From Longispora albida DSM 44784 (GTDB lineage Bacteria; Actinomycetota; Actinomycetes; Mycobacteriales; Micromonosporaceae), in the NCBI RefSeq assembly GCF_000379825.1, contig NZ_KB903814.1:248001-312000 (forward strand): a stretch of 64,000 nucleotides of DNA, in the 5' to 3' direction. Of this stretch, positions 24,741-32,958 are shown piece after piece. Under the pieces are notes generated by a model. That model ran no database searches. It was not told the origin of the DNA and was given only the letters and a program-made list of their open reading frames with translations. The translations under genes and the position numbers were made by a program. Every line of letters starts with the position of its first letter. Position 1 is the first letter of the stretch.

Positions 24741-25160
24741 ATGGATTACCAGGACCTGCCGCTGGCCGAGTTCGCGTTCCCCGGCCCGATCCGTGACCAG
24801 CTGACCGCCGCGATCCTCTCCGGAGCCAAGACGTCCACGAGCGGGCTCCTCGCCGAGTACGAGAAGGACGGCGAGCCGCTGCCCGAGCCGGGCCAGCGGT
24901 CGGCGGTGGCCGACTCCGGCGGCAACCGGATCGCGGTCATCGAGGTCACCGAGGTGCGCGTGATCCGGGTCGGCGACTGCGACCTCCAGCACGCGCTCGA
25001 CGAGGGCGAGGGCTTCGAGACCGTGGCGGACTGGCGGCGGGTACACGAGAAGTTCTGGCACAGCCAGGAGATGCGCGACTACCTGGAGGACCCGGGCTTC
25101 ACGATCGGCGACGACACGATGATGGTCGCCGAACGCTTCAAGCTCGTCACGATTCTCTAG
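24741..25160 (+). CDS. ASCH-domain protein
   Basis: 139 aa. The ASCH fold, related to PUA, is recognisable from the early AAILSGAKTSTSGLL (the GxKxxTxR-like motif) and the later IEVTEVRVIRVGDCD followed by WRRVHEKFW. Family members bind RNA or hydrolyse modified nucleosides such as N4-acetylcytidine; which applies here is unknown. A TACGTT hexamer 6 nt before ATG 24741 supports this start over GTG-type starts further upstream. The gene stands alone, divergent from the molybdate pair. Confidence 0.88.
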   Translation: MDYQDLPLAEFAFPGPIRDQLTAAILSGAKTSTSGLLAEYEKDGEPLPEPGQRSAVADSGGNRIAVIEVTEVRVIRVGDCDLQHALDEGEGFETVADWRRVHEKFWHSQEMRDYLEDPGFTIGDDTMMVAERFKLVTIL

Positions 25161-25226
25161 TGGATCGCCGGGCTCCGGCCAGGTGGTGAGCTTCGCCCGG
25201 TGGCCTGATGGGGTAACGTCCGGCGG

Positions 25227-26009
25227 ATGAGTGAACTGGATCTTGCGACGGTGGCGGCGGCCAACGATGCCTGGGTGTGGGCTCCGGACGACGCCGAGGT
25301 GGTGGAGACCGCCGAGTACCGGCTGGTCCGCCTTCCCGAACGGTTCCCTGACCCGTTGCAGGTGCAGTGGGTGCGGTCCGCACGGCCCGCCGGGGACGTG
25401 CTGGAGGAGATCGTCACGCGGGCCGCCGGGTTCGGGCTGCCGGGGGCGTTCTTCTACGCGAAGCTCAGCGCGCCCAGCGGGTTCGACGAAGCGCTGCTGG
25501 CGCGCGGTGCCGAGCTGGCCGACACGTGTGACGTGCTCGCGATGGCGTTGCCTGCCGCCGTGCAGGCTGCCGGCGTTCCCGGCCTTGAAGTCCGGTGGCG
25601 GACCACGCCAGAGGTCGCTCGCGACGCCAACACGGTGGGTACGGCGACCTTCGGCGGGAACAGGGCCTCCGACGAGGAGGTCGCCCGGCAGGCGGAGGCC
25701 GACCGCGAGTCCTTCGCTTCCGGAGCCGGAGGGGCTGTCGTCGCCTACGTCGGCGGCGAACCGGCCGGCGTCGGGGGCCTCACGGTGGTCGATGGCGTGG
25801 CGCGAGTCTGGGGTGGCGGCGTGCTGGAGGCGTACCGCGGCCAGGGCGTCTACCGCGCTATGGTCGCCGCCCGCCTGGCCTACGCTGCCGAGCACGGTGC
25901 GACGATGGCGCTCACCCAGGGCCGGGTCACGACGAGTTCGCCGATCCTGCAGCGCCTCGGGTTCACGTCGTTCGGCCAGGAGCGCTGCTACCGGCTTCCG
26001 CTGAGCTGA
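25227..26009 (+). CDS. GNAT-family N-acetyltransferase
   Basis: 260 aa. The C-terminal half carries a GNAT fold: VVAYVGGEPAGVGGLTVVDG (strands β3–β4), then the acetyl-CoA pyrophosphate loop GVLEAYRGQGVYRAMV (Q/RxxGxG/A-like) and LQRLGFTSFGQER. The N-terminal 110 aa (DPLQVQWVRSA) look like a degenerate GNAT-like domain. TAACGT 7 nt upstream of the ATG and no Shine-Dalgarno site suggest a leaderless transcript. Its 3' end overlaps the convergent membrane protein gene by 47 bp. Substrate unknown. Confidence 0.88.
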   Translation: MSELDLATVAAANDAWVWAPDDAEVVETAEYRLVRLPERFPDPLQVQWVRSARPAGDVLEEIVTRAAGFGLPGAFFYAKLSAPSGFDEALLARGAELADTCDVLAMALPAAVQAAGVPGLEVRWRTTPEVARDANTVGTATFGGNRASDEEVARQAEADRESFASGAGGAVVAYVGGEPAGVGGLTVVDGVARVWGGGVLEAYRGQGVYRAMVAARLAYAAEHGATMALTQGRVTTSSPILQRLGFTSFGQERCYRLPLS

Positions 26010-26550
26010 TCTGAGCGCGGCGGCTGCGGCGGCAGTAGCTGACCGTCACTGCCGCCAGCAGCGGGGCCCAGCCGATCAGCGGCAGGTAGAGGAACCCGAC
26101 GGCCACGTGGCCGGCCGGCGTCATGTCCGGGTGCGGGATGGCCCACCAGAACACGAACGGGGTCCACAGTGCGGCGAGGATGACCACTCCGGTCCAGGCC
26201 GCGCTGGCCACCAGCTTCGGGTTGAGCCGCCTCCCGCCGATCCACGGCATCCACTGTGGAGCGATCTGCCCCCATCGCGACACGAGCCCGAGGGTCAGCA
26301 GCGCCGCGCCTTCCTGCGCCACCGTCAGCGTGACCATGTAGATGGGGCCGGTCAGGCCCGGCCCTACGAGGTTCTCCAGTCCCTCCGGCGTGTGCCCGAG
26401 GGGGAATCCGCACACCAGGCCCAGCCGCCACAGGCACGAGGGCAGCGCCAGCAGCGAGACGGCGTGTGCTGCCACTCGCGCCCACCGGGGCGCACATTCT
26501 TCCTTTGTACCTGCGGCGGAGCCCACGATCATCGTCATGCCCACGATCAT
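25963..26550 (-). CDS. Hypothetical four-helix membrane protein
   Basis: 195 aa with about four predicted membrane helices (around aa 25–45, 70–92, 112–135, 145–165) and a basic C-terminal tail. No family is recognised with confidence. The first codons come from an 18-bp tandem duplication (ATGATCGTGGGC repeated, 26521–26550), so the true start may lie further in; there is no clear ribosome site. The 3' end overlaps the convergent GNAT gene by 47 bp. It lies 67 bp after a glycosyltransferase gene on the same strand and may be cotranscribed with it. Confidence 0.65.
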   Translation of the reverse strand: MIVGMTMIVGSAAGTKEECAPRWARVAAHAVSLLALPSCLWRLGLVCGFPLGHTPEGLENLVGPGLTGPIYMVTLTVAQEGAALLTLGLVSRWGQIAPQWMPWIGGRRLNPKLVASAAWTGVVILAALWTPFVFWWAIPHPDMTPAGHVAVGFLYLPLIGWAPLLAAVTVSYCRRSRRAQISSAEAGSSAPGRTT

Positions 26551-26617
26551 CGCGGCGGCACCAGCACTCCCGCCTCCCAGCAGCGAGCGACCCGGCTCCC
26601 TCCTCCGGGTGATCGCG

Positions 26618-27754
26618 TTACCCGCCCGCGCCCTCGTTCCGCAGCTGTTCGAGGCGGGCCAGGGCTTCGCTGACCGGGGGAAGTTCGCTGATCTCCCGCT
26701 GGACGCGCCGGGCCGCCTGCCGGTAGGCGGGATCGGCGAGGACCGTGGCTGCCGCTTCCCGGATCGTGCCCGGTGTCGCGGTCATCGGGTCGAGGACCAG
26801 GCTCACGCTGAGGGCGGCGCACCGCTCGGCGTTGTGGGGCTGGTCGGCTCCCATCGGCAGCAGCACGGACGGGAGGCCGCAGGCGAGCGTTCCGGCCAGG
26901 CTTCCCGAGCCGGCGTGCGTGACGGTGAGGTCGGTGTGCGGGAGTACCTCGTCCTGCGGGATGAACTGCTCGATCCGGATGTGCGCGGGCTGCGGGCCGA
27001 ACGCGAGCGGGTCGAGGTGCTTGCCCACGGTCATGACCACGTCGACCGGAAGGTCACGCAGCCCGGCGAGGATCCGCGAGTGGAGTTCCGGGTTGGTGTA
27101 GACGGTGCCGAGCGTGGCGTACACGGCTGGCCGTTCGCGGGCCGTCGCCGCACGGGTGACGTCGTGAGGCCGGTACGAGAAGGCTGTGGGCGGCAGCGGG
27201 TGGGCCGGGCTGCGGAAGTTCGTCGGGAATGGCGACAGGACCAGGCCCCGGTCGAGCATGCCGAGTTCCGGGTCGGGCGGCAGGCCGTGGCTGGCGCGCA
27301 GGTCGTTCAGCGGCTCGGCGACGAGTTCCTTGCGGAGGAACGTCCCTGCGGCCAGGACGAGCACCGTCGCACACGGGATGCCGAGCAGCTCTGCCACCAC
27401 GGCCGTGCCGAAGTCGACCTCGTCGCGGACGAGCATGTCGGGCTGCCAGGCGGCGATGATGTCCGGGAGCACGCGCGCGTGCCTGCGGGCTCCCGTACCG
27501 GCGAAGCCCTCCCGGAGCTGCCGGTCCTCCCCCGCCGGGTCGGCCGGTTCGAGGGCTGGCGGAGGCTCGCTGGCCGGGCGCGGGCGCGGTTCACTCGTGG
27601 CGAACGCGGTGAACCCGGCGGCCTCGATGACCGGTACGAGGTTGCCGCTACCCGCCACCGCGACAGCGTGCCCGGCCGCCTGGGCCGCGCGGGCCACAGG
27701 TACCAGAGGCTGGAAGTGGCCACTGCCACCGATGAAAGTGAAGAGGATCCGCAC
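26618..27754 (-). CDS. UGT/EryCIII-type glycosyltransferase
   Basis: 378 aa GT-B fold enzyme of the family transferring nucleotide-activated sugars to small molecules such as macrolides. The N-terminal acceptor domain starts RILFTFIGGSGHFQPL with GHxxP-like geometry. The C-terminal donor-binding signature is FIPQDEVLPHTDLTVTHAG followed by GLPSVLLPMGADQPHNAER. The GTG start has TACTGT exactly 7 nt upstream, consistent with its own leaderless promoter. It stands outside any biosynthetic cluster, so self-resistance or detoxification by glycosylation is as plausible as natural-product decoration. A membrane protein gene follows. Confidence 0.9.
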   Translation of the reverse strand: MRILFTFIGGSGHFQPLVPVARAAQAAGHAVAVAGSGNLVPVIEAAGFTAFATSEPRPRPASEPPPALEPADPAGEDRQLREGFAGTGARRHARVLPDIIAAWQPDMLVRDEVDFGTAVVAELLGIPCATVLVLAAGTFLRKELVAEPLNDLRASHGLPPDPELGMLDRGLVLSPFPTNFRSPAHPLPPTAFSYRPHDVTRAATARERPAVYATLGTVYTNPELHSRILAGLRDLPVDVVMTVGKHLDPLAFGPQPAHIRIEQFIPQDEVLPHTDLTVTHAGSGSLAGTLACGLPSVLLPMGADQPHNAERCAALSVSLVLDPMTATPGTIREAAATVLADPAYRQAARRVQREISELPPVSEALARLEQLRNEGAGG

Positions 27755-27782
27755 CGGCGGAACAGTACCCGGAGCCGGCCGG

Positions 27783-28880
27783 TCAGGGGTTGGTCGACAG
27801 GAACACGAAGGCTCCGAACAGGACCAGGTGCACCATGCCCTGGAGCCGGGTCGCGCGGCCCGGTACGACGGTGAGGACGCTGAGCACGACGGTCAGCGAC
27901 AGCAGGACGGTCTGCGTCGCGCCGAGGCCGAGGAGCAGCGGCCCGTCCAGCCAGATCATCGCGAGGGCGATCGCAGGGATGGTCAGGCCGATGCTGGCCA
28001 TCGCCGAGCCGAGCGCCAGGTTGAGGCTGATCTGGAGCCGGTCGCGCCGCGCGGCCCGCAACGCGGCGAGCGTCTCCGGCGCGAGGACCAGCAGGGCGAT
28101 GACCACGCCGACGAACGACAGCGGGAACCCGGCAGCCCGCACCCCCGACTCGATGGCCGGCGACTCCACTTTGGCCAGCCCGACCACCGCGACGAGCGCC
28201 GCGAGCAGCAGGCCGAGGCTGAGCAGCGCGGCGCGGCGGGTGGGCGGGTCGGCGTGGTCGCGGCCGTCGTCGGGTTCGCCGTCGGCGGTGACGGGGAGGA
28301 AGAAGTCGCGGTGCCGGACGGTCTGCGCTGTCACGAAACTCGCGTACAGCACGAGGGACGCGGCTGCGGCGAAAGCGAGCTGGCCGGGCGAGAACATCGG
28401 GCCTGGCGTGGTCGTGGTGAAGGTGGGCAGTACGAGGCTCAGGCCGGCCAGTGCCGTGACGGTCGCCAGGGCCGCCCCGCTGCCCTCGGCGTTGAACCGC
28501 GTCTCGCCGTACCGGAGCGAGCCGGTCAGCACGGCCAGGCCCACGATGCCGTTGAGCGTGATCATGACGGCGGCGAAGACGGTGTCCCTGGCCAGCGAGT
28601 CCGCGCCCTCGCCGCCCGCCACCATCAGCGTGATGATCAGGGCCACCTCGATCACGGTCACGGCGATGGCCAGCACGAGCGAGCCGAAGGGTTCGCCGAC
28701 CCGGTGAGCGACCACCTCGGCGTGGTGCACGGCGGCGAGCACGGTGCCGATGAGCGTCAGGGCGACGATCGTGACGAGTACCGGCCCGGGGTCGCGCCCC
28801 CAGCTCAGCGCGAGCACCGCCAGGCCGAGGGGCGGCAGGGCCACCGCGCCGAGATCGAGTACCCGCTGGGAAGTCGCCAT
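27783..28880 (-). CDS. chaA: ChaA-type Ca2+(Na+)/H+ antiporter
   Basis: 365 aa with eleven or so membrane helices in two inverted halves. The acidic exchange motifs are visible: TVIEVALIITLMVAGGEG in the first half and PLSFVGVVIALLVLAPETL in the second, plus the loop LARDTVFAAVMITLNGIVG typical of ChaA. Members export calcium or sodium in exchange for protons. A hydrophilic linker near aa 200 (GEPDDGRDHADPPTRR) separates the halves. The stop is 28 bp before the glycosyltransferase start and the start is 61 bp after the marR stop on the same strand. No Shine-Dalgarno site is obvious. Confidence 0.9.
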   Translation of the reverse strand: MATSQRVLDLGAVALPPLGLAVLALSWGRDPGPVLVTIVALTLIGTVLAAVHHAEVVAHRVGEPFGSLVLAIAVTVIEVALIITLMVAGGEGADSLARDTVFAAVMITLNGIVGLAVLTGSLRYGETRFNAEGSGAALATVTALAGLSLVLPTFTTTTPGPMFSPGQLAFAAAASLVLYASFVTAQTVRHRDFFLPVTADGEPDDGRDHADPPTRRAALLSLGLLLAALVAVVGLAKVESPAIESGVRAAGFPLSFVGVVIALLVLAPETLAALRAARRDRLQISLNLALGSAMASIGLTIPAIALAMIWLDGPLLLGLGATQTVLLSLTVVLSVLTVVPGRATRLQGMVHLVLFGAFVFLSTNP

Positions 28881-28941
28881 ACGTAGGGTCTACCGCCCCG
28901 GCGTTCCCCTCGCGTCCACAATCGCCAGAATCGTCCAGTTG

Positions 28942-29424
28942 CTACTGCTCGCAGCCCCCGGCTGGGAACCCTTCGACGAGCCGGGCCAGCAGGTCGACGA
29001 GCTGCTCCCGCTCCCTGGCGTCGAAAGGGGCCATGAGCCGGTCCTGGAGCGCGGTGACCAGCGTGTCCAGCTCCGTGAGCCTGCCGCGCCCGGGTTCGGT
29101 GATCGTGATGACGTTGCGGCGGCGGTCGGCCGGGTCCGGGGCACGCAGGACGTAGCCGCCGGCTTCGAGTTCGTTGAGGACGGCGACGAGGTCGCTGCGC
29201 CAGATGCCGGTCCGGCGGCTCAGGCCGGCCTGGCTGGCAGGCCCGTCGTCGCCGAGCGAGGCAAGAACCGTGTAGTGCCACCGGTGAGCCTTGGCCCCGG
29301 CCAGCCCGGCGGTGATCAGCCGGTCGGCCTGGGCGGCGGCCAGGCCGAGAAGACGGCTCGGTACGCGGCGGATCCGCTCGGGGGGATCGGTCGCCGGGGG
29401 CATCGGGTCGGAGGCCGTGGTCAT
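28942..29424 (-). CDS. MarR-family transcriptional regulator
   Basis: 160 aa winged-helix dimeric repressor. The recognition region is SQAGLSRRTGIWRSDLVAVLNELEAG, and the wing contains DPADRRRNVITITEPG, the classic MarR D-x-R-x motif. ATG at 29424 is preferred over the longer frame to 29547 because TATGAT lies exactly 7 nt upstream. It diverges from the haloalkane dehalogenase gene; two 17-bp palindromic boxes between them are likely its own operators, so it probably represses both itself and the dehalogenase until a ligand binds. Confidence 0.92.
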   Translation of the reverse strand: MTTASDPMPPATDPPERIRRVPSRLLGLAAAQADRLITAGLAGAKAHRWHYTVLASLGDDGPASQAGLSRRTGIWRSDLVAVLNELEAGGYVLRAPDPADRRRNVITITEPGRGRLTELDTLVTALQDRLMAPFDAREREQLVDLLARLVEGFPAGGCEQ

Positions 29425-29445
29425 GACGCCGATCATAGCCTCTTG

Positions 29446-29503
29446 CGTTAGTCCGACTAACGATCTAGCTTTGTTCATGCGACGAACGTTTACGTGACTA
29501 ACG
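29446..29503. promoter_or_regulatory. Two palindromic MarR operator boxes
   Basis: Box 1, CGTTAGTCCGACTAACG (29446–29462), is a perfect 7+3+7 palindrome. Box 2, CGTTTACGTGACTAACG (29487–29503), shares its right half and most of its left. Their centres are 41 bp apart, four helical turns. Box 1 overlaps the marR promoter region, and box 2 overlaps the approach to the dehalogenase start. They also lie in a 16-bp long-range inverted repeat (15/16) spanning 29437–29512. Confidence 0.7.
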
Positions 29504-29515
29504 AAAGAGGCTCCC

Positions 29516-30388
29516 ATGCCCGTCATCGACGTGCTCGGCTCGACCATCCACTACATCGACGTACCGGGCAGCGACCCCGCCGCACCGCCCGTGGTCTTCC
29601 TCCACGGCAACCCCTCGTCCTCGCACACCTGGCGGAACGTGCTCCCGGCCGTGACCGGCGGCGCCCGGCTGCTCGCGCCGGACCTGATCGGCATGGGCGG
29701 CTCCGGCAAGCCGGAGATCGAGTACTCCTTCGCCGACCACGCGGCATACCTCGACGCCTGGTTCGACGCGCTCGGGCTGACCGAGGTGGTCCTGGTCGGC
29801 CACGACTGGGGCGGTGCGCTCGCCTTCGACTTCGCCGCCCGGCACCCCGGCCGGGTGAAGGGCATCGCGTTCTTCGAGGCCGTCCTGCGGTCCACGCTGC
29901 TGTCGGAACTCGCCGAGGGCCCCCGCGCCCGCACGGAACTGCTCCGGTCGGAGAAGGGCGCGGAACTGGCACTCGGCTCGAACTTCCTGATCGAGACCGC
30001 GTACACGAAGGGCGTCCTGAACGCGCTGGACCCGGAGACGCTGGCTCCGTACCTGGCCCCGTACGCGACCCCCGAGAGCCGCCGCCCGCTGCTGCGCTGG
30101 GCCCGTTCCATCCCGGTCGACGGCGACCCGGCCGACGTGCAGGAGCGGCTGACCGCGTTCCAGAAGTGGGCGGCGGGCAGCCCGGAGGTACCGAAGCTGC
30201 TGCTGACCTTCGACGGCTCCCCGATCCTCATGATCACGGAACAGGCTGCCGCCTGGTGCGCGGAGAACCTGGCCGGCCTGGAGACCGAGTACGCCGGGCG
30301 GGCCTCACACCACGCCACCGAGGACCAGCCGGCGGCGATCGGCGCGGCGATCAGCCGGTGGCTCGACCGGACCGGCCTACTGAACTGA
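29516..30388 (+). CDS. Haloalkane dehalogenase (α/β-hydrolase)
   Basis: 290 aa of the DhaA/LinB group, which hydrolyses carbon–halogen bonds of haloalkanes. The nucleophile elbow is GHDWGG (Asp nucleophile; the Trp helps hold the halide), the oxyanion/halide Asn is in HGNPSSS, and the base His is in SHHATEDQPAAIG. Length and the ITEQAAAWC segment fit the family. AAGAGG 6–7 nt before the ATG is a usable ribosome site. It is divergent from marR with shared operators, suggesting substrate-inducible control. It is cytoplasmic; the natural substrate is unknown and could be an epoxide or a natural halometabolite rather than a pollutant. It overlaps the convergent Lnt-like gene by 12 bp. Confidence 0.9.
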   Translation: MPVIDVLGSTIHYIDVPGSDPAAPPVVFLHGNPSSSHTWRNVLPAVTGGARLLAPDLIGMGGSGKPEIEYSFADHAAYLDAWFDALGLTEVVLVGHDWGGALAFDFAARHPGRVKGIAFFEAVLRSTLLSELAEGPRARTELLRSEKGAELALGSNFLIETAYTKGVLNALDPETLAPYLAPYATPESRRPLLRWARSIPVDGDPADVQERLTAFQKWAAGSPEVPKLLLTFDGSPILMITEQAAAWCAENLAGLETEYAGRASHHATEDQPAAIGAAISRWLDRTGLLN

Positions 30389-31798
30389 CCGGCGCCGGCT
30401 GGCGGCCGTCGTCGCGATCGCACCGGCCGCGATCCCTACGGACAGCCACGCGAACCAGTCCCCCAGCCTCGTGTGCACCGTGGCGCCCGGTGCGGCCGGC
30501 ATCGGGGCGACCACGGTGGCCATGCCGGGCCGGTTCGTGTCTGTGCGCGTCTCGCCGAGTACCTGACCCCAGCCGTCAGCGATCATGAGACTCCCGCTCC
30601 GGCCGGCCCACAGCACGCCGAGCCCGTTCTCCACACCCCGCAGCAGGCCCGTGCGGGAGTGCTGCCAGCCGTTGGCTGTCTCGTCGGCAGCCGGTACGGC
30701 GAGGATGCTGGACCCGGCCGCCGCGTACGAGCGGGCCGGATCGGCGAAGTTGAGGTCCATGCAGATCGCGATGCCGGTCCGGCTGCCGGGGATCGTGACG
30801 CGCCCGGTACCGAGGATGTCCGCCCCGAGGTCGTGCTGCTTGGTGTAGGTGAGCGGGGCCGTACCGCCGGCGGGTACGACGATGGCGACGTTGGCCTTGC
30901 CCTGGTCGCTTCGCAGGACGGCCCCGGCCACGATGTCGAGGCCGCGTTCCCTGGCGAGGCGGGCCAGCGGGCCGGTGAGCTGGGCCGCGTTCGCCGGTGT
31001 GATCCCGAAGTCGGCTTCGGCCAGGACGGCGAGCCGGACACTACCCGGCAGCGCGCCGATCGCGTCCACATAGGACTGGAGGAGCGCCTGGCCGTCGGCG
31101 CTCGTGATGTCGGCCGCCCAGCGGCCCTTGTTGGGCGCGATCAGCGCGACGTGCCGGTCAGCCGGGGACTGCCCGGCACCGGCGAGCCGCACAGCCCCGG
31201 CAGCCAGGGCGACGGTCACCACCACGGCACCGATCACGCCGGCCCGCAGCCGGGCCACCCGCGTGACCCCGGGCGCGAGGAGCGCTGCGATCACGGCAGG
31301 TACCAGGAAGACCAGGAACTCCACACCCCACATCCCGGCGTACGCGGCAGGCTGCAACACGAGCGCCCAGTCCCCGAAACTGTTCGCCGGGGTACCCACC
31401 ACGCCGGCCGGGCTGGCCAGGGAGACGCCGTAGAGTGCCGCCGTCCACGCGGCCGGGGCAGCGATGGCCGCCACGACCGCCCGGCCGCTCCGGACCAGCG
31501 AGCCGAACAACAGCGCGACCAGAGCGAGCACCGTACCGTTGGCGGCGCTGATCCCGAGTGCCATCGGCAGTGGCACGTCGACCGAGTCCATGGCGTGCGC
31601 CCAGTTGTTGGCCGCCCCGAAGAACCCGCCCAGGAACGCGGCGATGCCCGTCCACAGTGCACTCGTGCGCGAAGCCAGGAACAGCAGCGGCAGCGGGGCG
31701 AGCAGGACCAGCGGCGGAACGGGGCTGAAACCGGTTCCGAAGAAGAACAGCAGTGCCGAAGCTGTGGCCGCGATGGCGGTGTTACGCGCCGAGCCCAT
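30377..31798 (-). CDS. Apolipoprotein N-acyltransferase-like nitrilase-fold membrane protein
   Basis: 473 aa with six or more N-terminal membrane helices, an extracytoplasmic carbon-nitrogen hydrolase domain, and a C-terminal helix (WFAWLSVGIAAGAIATTA), the Lnt layout. The catalytic triad is visible: Glu in VLAEADFG, Lys in YTKQHDLG, and Cys in AICMDLNF. Lnt transfers a third acyl chain to the lipoprotein N-terminal Cys. It follows tetR with a 17-bp overlap and has GAGAGGA before its ATG, so the two are coupled. Regulation by an adjacent TetR is not usual for housekeeping lnt, and this copy may be a specialised paralogue. Confidence 0.85.
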   Translation of the reverse strand: MGSARNTAIAATASALLFFFGTGFSPVPPLVLLAPLPLLFLASRTSALWTGIAAFLGGFFGAANNWAHAMDSVDVPLPMALGISAANGTVLALVALLFGSLVRSGRAVVAAIAAPAAWTAALYGVSLASPAGVVGTPANSFGDWALVLQPAAYAGMWGVEFLVFLVPAVIAALLAPGVTRVARLRAGVIGAVVVTVALAAGAVRLAGAGQSPADRHVALIAPNKGRWAADITSADGQALLQSYVDAIGALPGSVRLAVLAEADFGITPANAAQLTGPLARLARERGLDIVAGAVLRSDQGKANVAIVVPAGGTAPLTYTKQHDLGADILGTGRVTIPGSRTGIAICMDLNFADPARSYAAAGSSILAVPAADETANGWQHSRTGLLRGVENGLGVLWAGRSGSLMIADGWGQVLGETRTDTNRPGMATVVAPMPAAPGATVHTRLGDWFAWLSVGIAAGAIATTAASRRRSVQ

Positions 31799-32357
31799 GG
31801 ATGATCCTCTCGATCGTCCGGGCGCACAGCGCGCGGAACTCAGCTTCCGGCAGGCCGATCCGGCCCCCGAGGTACTGCTGGACGAGGCCCTGCACCGACG
31901 TGGTCAGCGCGAGCGTGACCTCCAGCGGATCGTCCTCGCGCAGCGAGCCTTCGCGCATGCCGGCCTCGACCAGCTCCAGCGCGACGGTGAACGTCGGCGA
32001 CGAGCCGTCCCGGAAGCCATCGGGAAACCGCCGGGCGCCGGGCCGCTGGTCGGTCAGCAGGAAGGTGTAGAGGTGGGGCGCGCCGAGCGCGAAGTCCAGG
32101 AACCTCTCCAGCAGGTCGCCGATCTTCGCCCGCGCGTCACTGCCGGACACCACGCCAAAACCTGCCAGCTCGGCGAAGGCCCGGCCGGCGACGGCGCGCA
32201 GCAGCGCGTCCCTGTTCGGGAAGTGGGTGTAGATGGCCATCGGTGTGATCCCGGCGGCCTGCGCGACGCGGCGCATCGATACCGCCGCAGCCCCTTCGGC
32301 CAGCAGCAGCTCGCGCGCCGCGGCCGCGATCCGCTCCGCAGTGTCCCCAGTAGACAT
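31782..32357 (-). CDS. TetR/AcrR-family regulator
   Basis: 191 aa. The N-terminal HTH is standard (RIAAAARELLLAEGAAAVSM…ITPMAIYTHFPNRDALLRAV), followed by a helical ligand domain with the LTDQRPGARRFPDG segment found in many actinobacterial TetRs. TACGCT lies exactly 7 nt before the ATG, and a near-palindrome TCTACAGCGTATAGA (32360–32374) covers this promoter, so autorepression is likely. The 3' end overlaps the Lnt-like gene by 17 bp. The inducer is unknown. Confidence 0.93.
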   Translation of the reverse strand: MSTGDTAERIAAAARELLLAEGAAAVSMRRVAQAAGITPMAIYTHFPNRDALLRAVAGRAFAELAGFGVVSGSDARAKIGDLLERFLDFALGAPHLYTFLLTDQRPGARRFPDGFRDGSSPTFTVALELVEAGMREGSLREDDPLEVTLALTTSVQGLVQQYLGGRIGLPEAEFRALCARTIERIIHGLGA

Positions 32358-32359
32358 AA

Positions 32360-32374
32360 TCTACAGCGTATAGA
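32360..32374 (-). promoter_or_regulatory. Candidate TetR operator over the tetR promoter
   Basis: TCTACAGCGTATAGA has 6-bp arms with one mismatch around GCG and ends 3 bp before the tetR ATG. It contains the TACGCT -10-like hexamer on the minus strand, so repressor binding would block initiation. Confidence 0.6.
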
Positions 32375-32921
32375 GCCGTACGTCGATCTGTCGACTGTGG
32401 AAGCCGCGCCAGGGCAGAGTCACCGGCCGTGGCCAGGGAGTACGACACCATCGAGACCCGCGAGGCACTGGCACGCTTCCCGCACTGGGCACCCGGCGTG
32501 TGCGGCCCACGGGACCCGGCTGCCTGACCCCGCTACTTCTCCTCACGACGCAGAACTCGTTGCCTTCGACATCCGTCATCACGGTGAGGTCGTCCCGCTC
32601 GGCCTGGATCTTCGCGCCCAGGGCGCACAGCCGCCGGATCTCCGCGGCTGGGCCGGCGGCTGTCAGGTCGAGGTGCACGCGGTTCTTCACGACCTTCGAT
32701 TCTGGTACCAGCTGGAAGAAGAAGCGCGGGCCGCTGCCGGAGGAGGGCTCGACGAGGACGGTCGGGTCGTCCTCGGGGTCGTTGACGCCGTTGGCGCGGA
32801 GCCGGGCGAGTTCCTCCTCGTCGTACGGGGCGACCTGGTACCCGTCGAGCGCGGCGGCCCAGAAGCGGGCCACTGCCGCAGGGTGGTGACAGTCGAACAC
32901 GATGTCCTTGAGGTGAGCCAT
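32361..32921 (-). CDS. VOC/glyoxalase-like protein with frameshifted 3' end
   Basis: The first 128 codons encode a compact VOC-family domain (MAHLKDIVFDCHHPAAVARF at the start, FFFQLVPESKVVKNRVHLDL, then DVEGNEFCVVRR). Such domains normally stop within a few residues of EFCVLR. Here the frame continues for some 58 Arg/Pro-rich codons through the intergenic region into the tetR promoter. In another frame the same DNA reads REEK-stop at 32533, the expected natural ending, so a small indel near 32545–32555 probably destroyed the stop. ATG 32921 is chosen over 32933 as the domain's natural start. Ligand unknown. It sits between a small hypothetical gene and tetR on the same strand. Confidence 0.72.
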   Translation of the reverse strand: MAHLKDIVFDCHHPAAVARFWAAALDGYQVAPYDEEELARLRANGVNDPEDDPTVLVEPSSGSGPRFFFQLVPESKVVKNRVHLDLTAAGPAAEIRRLCALGAKIQAERDDLTVMTDVEGNEFCVVRRSSGVRQPGPVGRTRRVPSAGSVPVPRGSRWCRTPWPRPVTLPWRGFHSRQIDVRLYTL

Positions 32922-32958
32922 GCACGTCATCATGGCCCGGGCCTCACCGGTACGCGCG

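Noticed and set aside
26618-28880. Natural-product cluster around the glycosyltransferase
   Set aside because: Neighbours are an antiporter and a small membrane protein; no synthase or tailoring genes are present.
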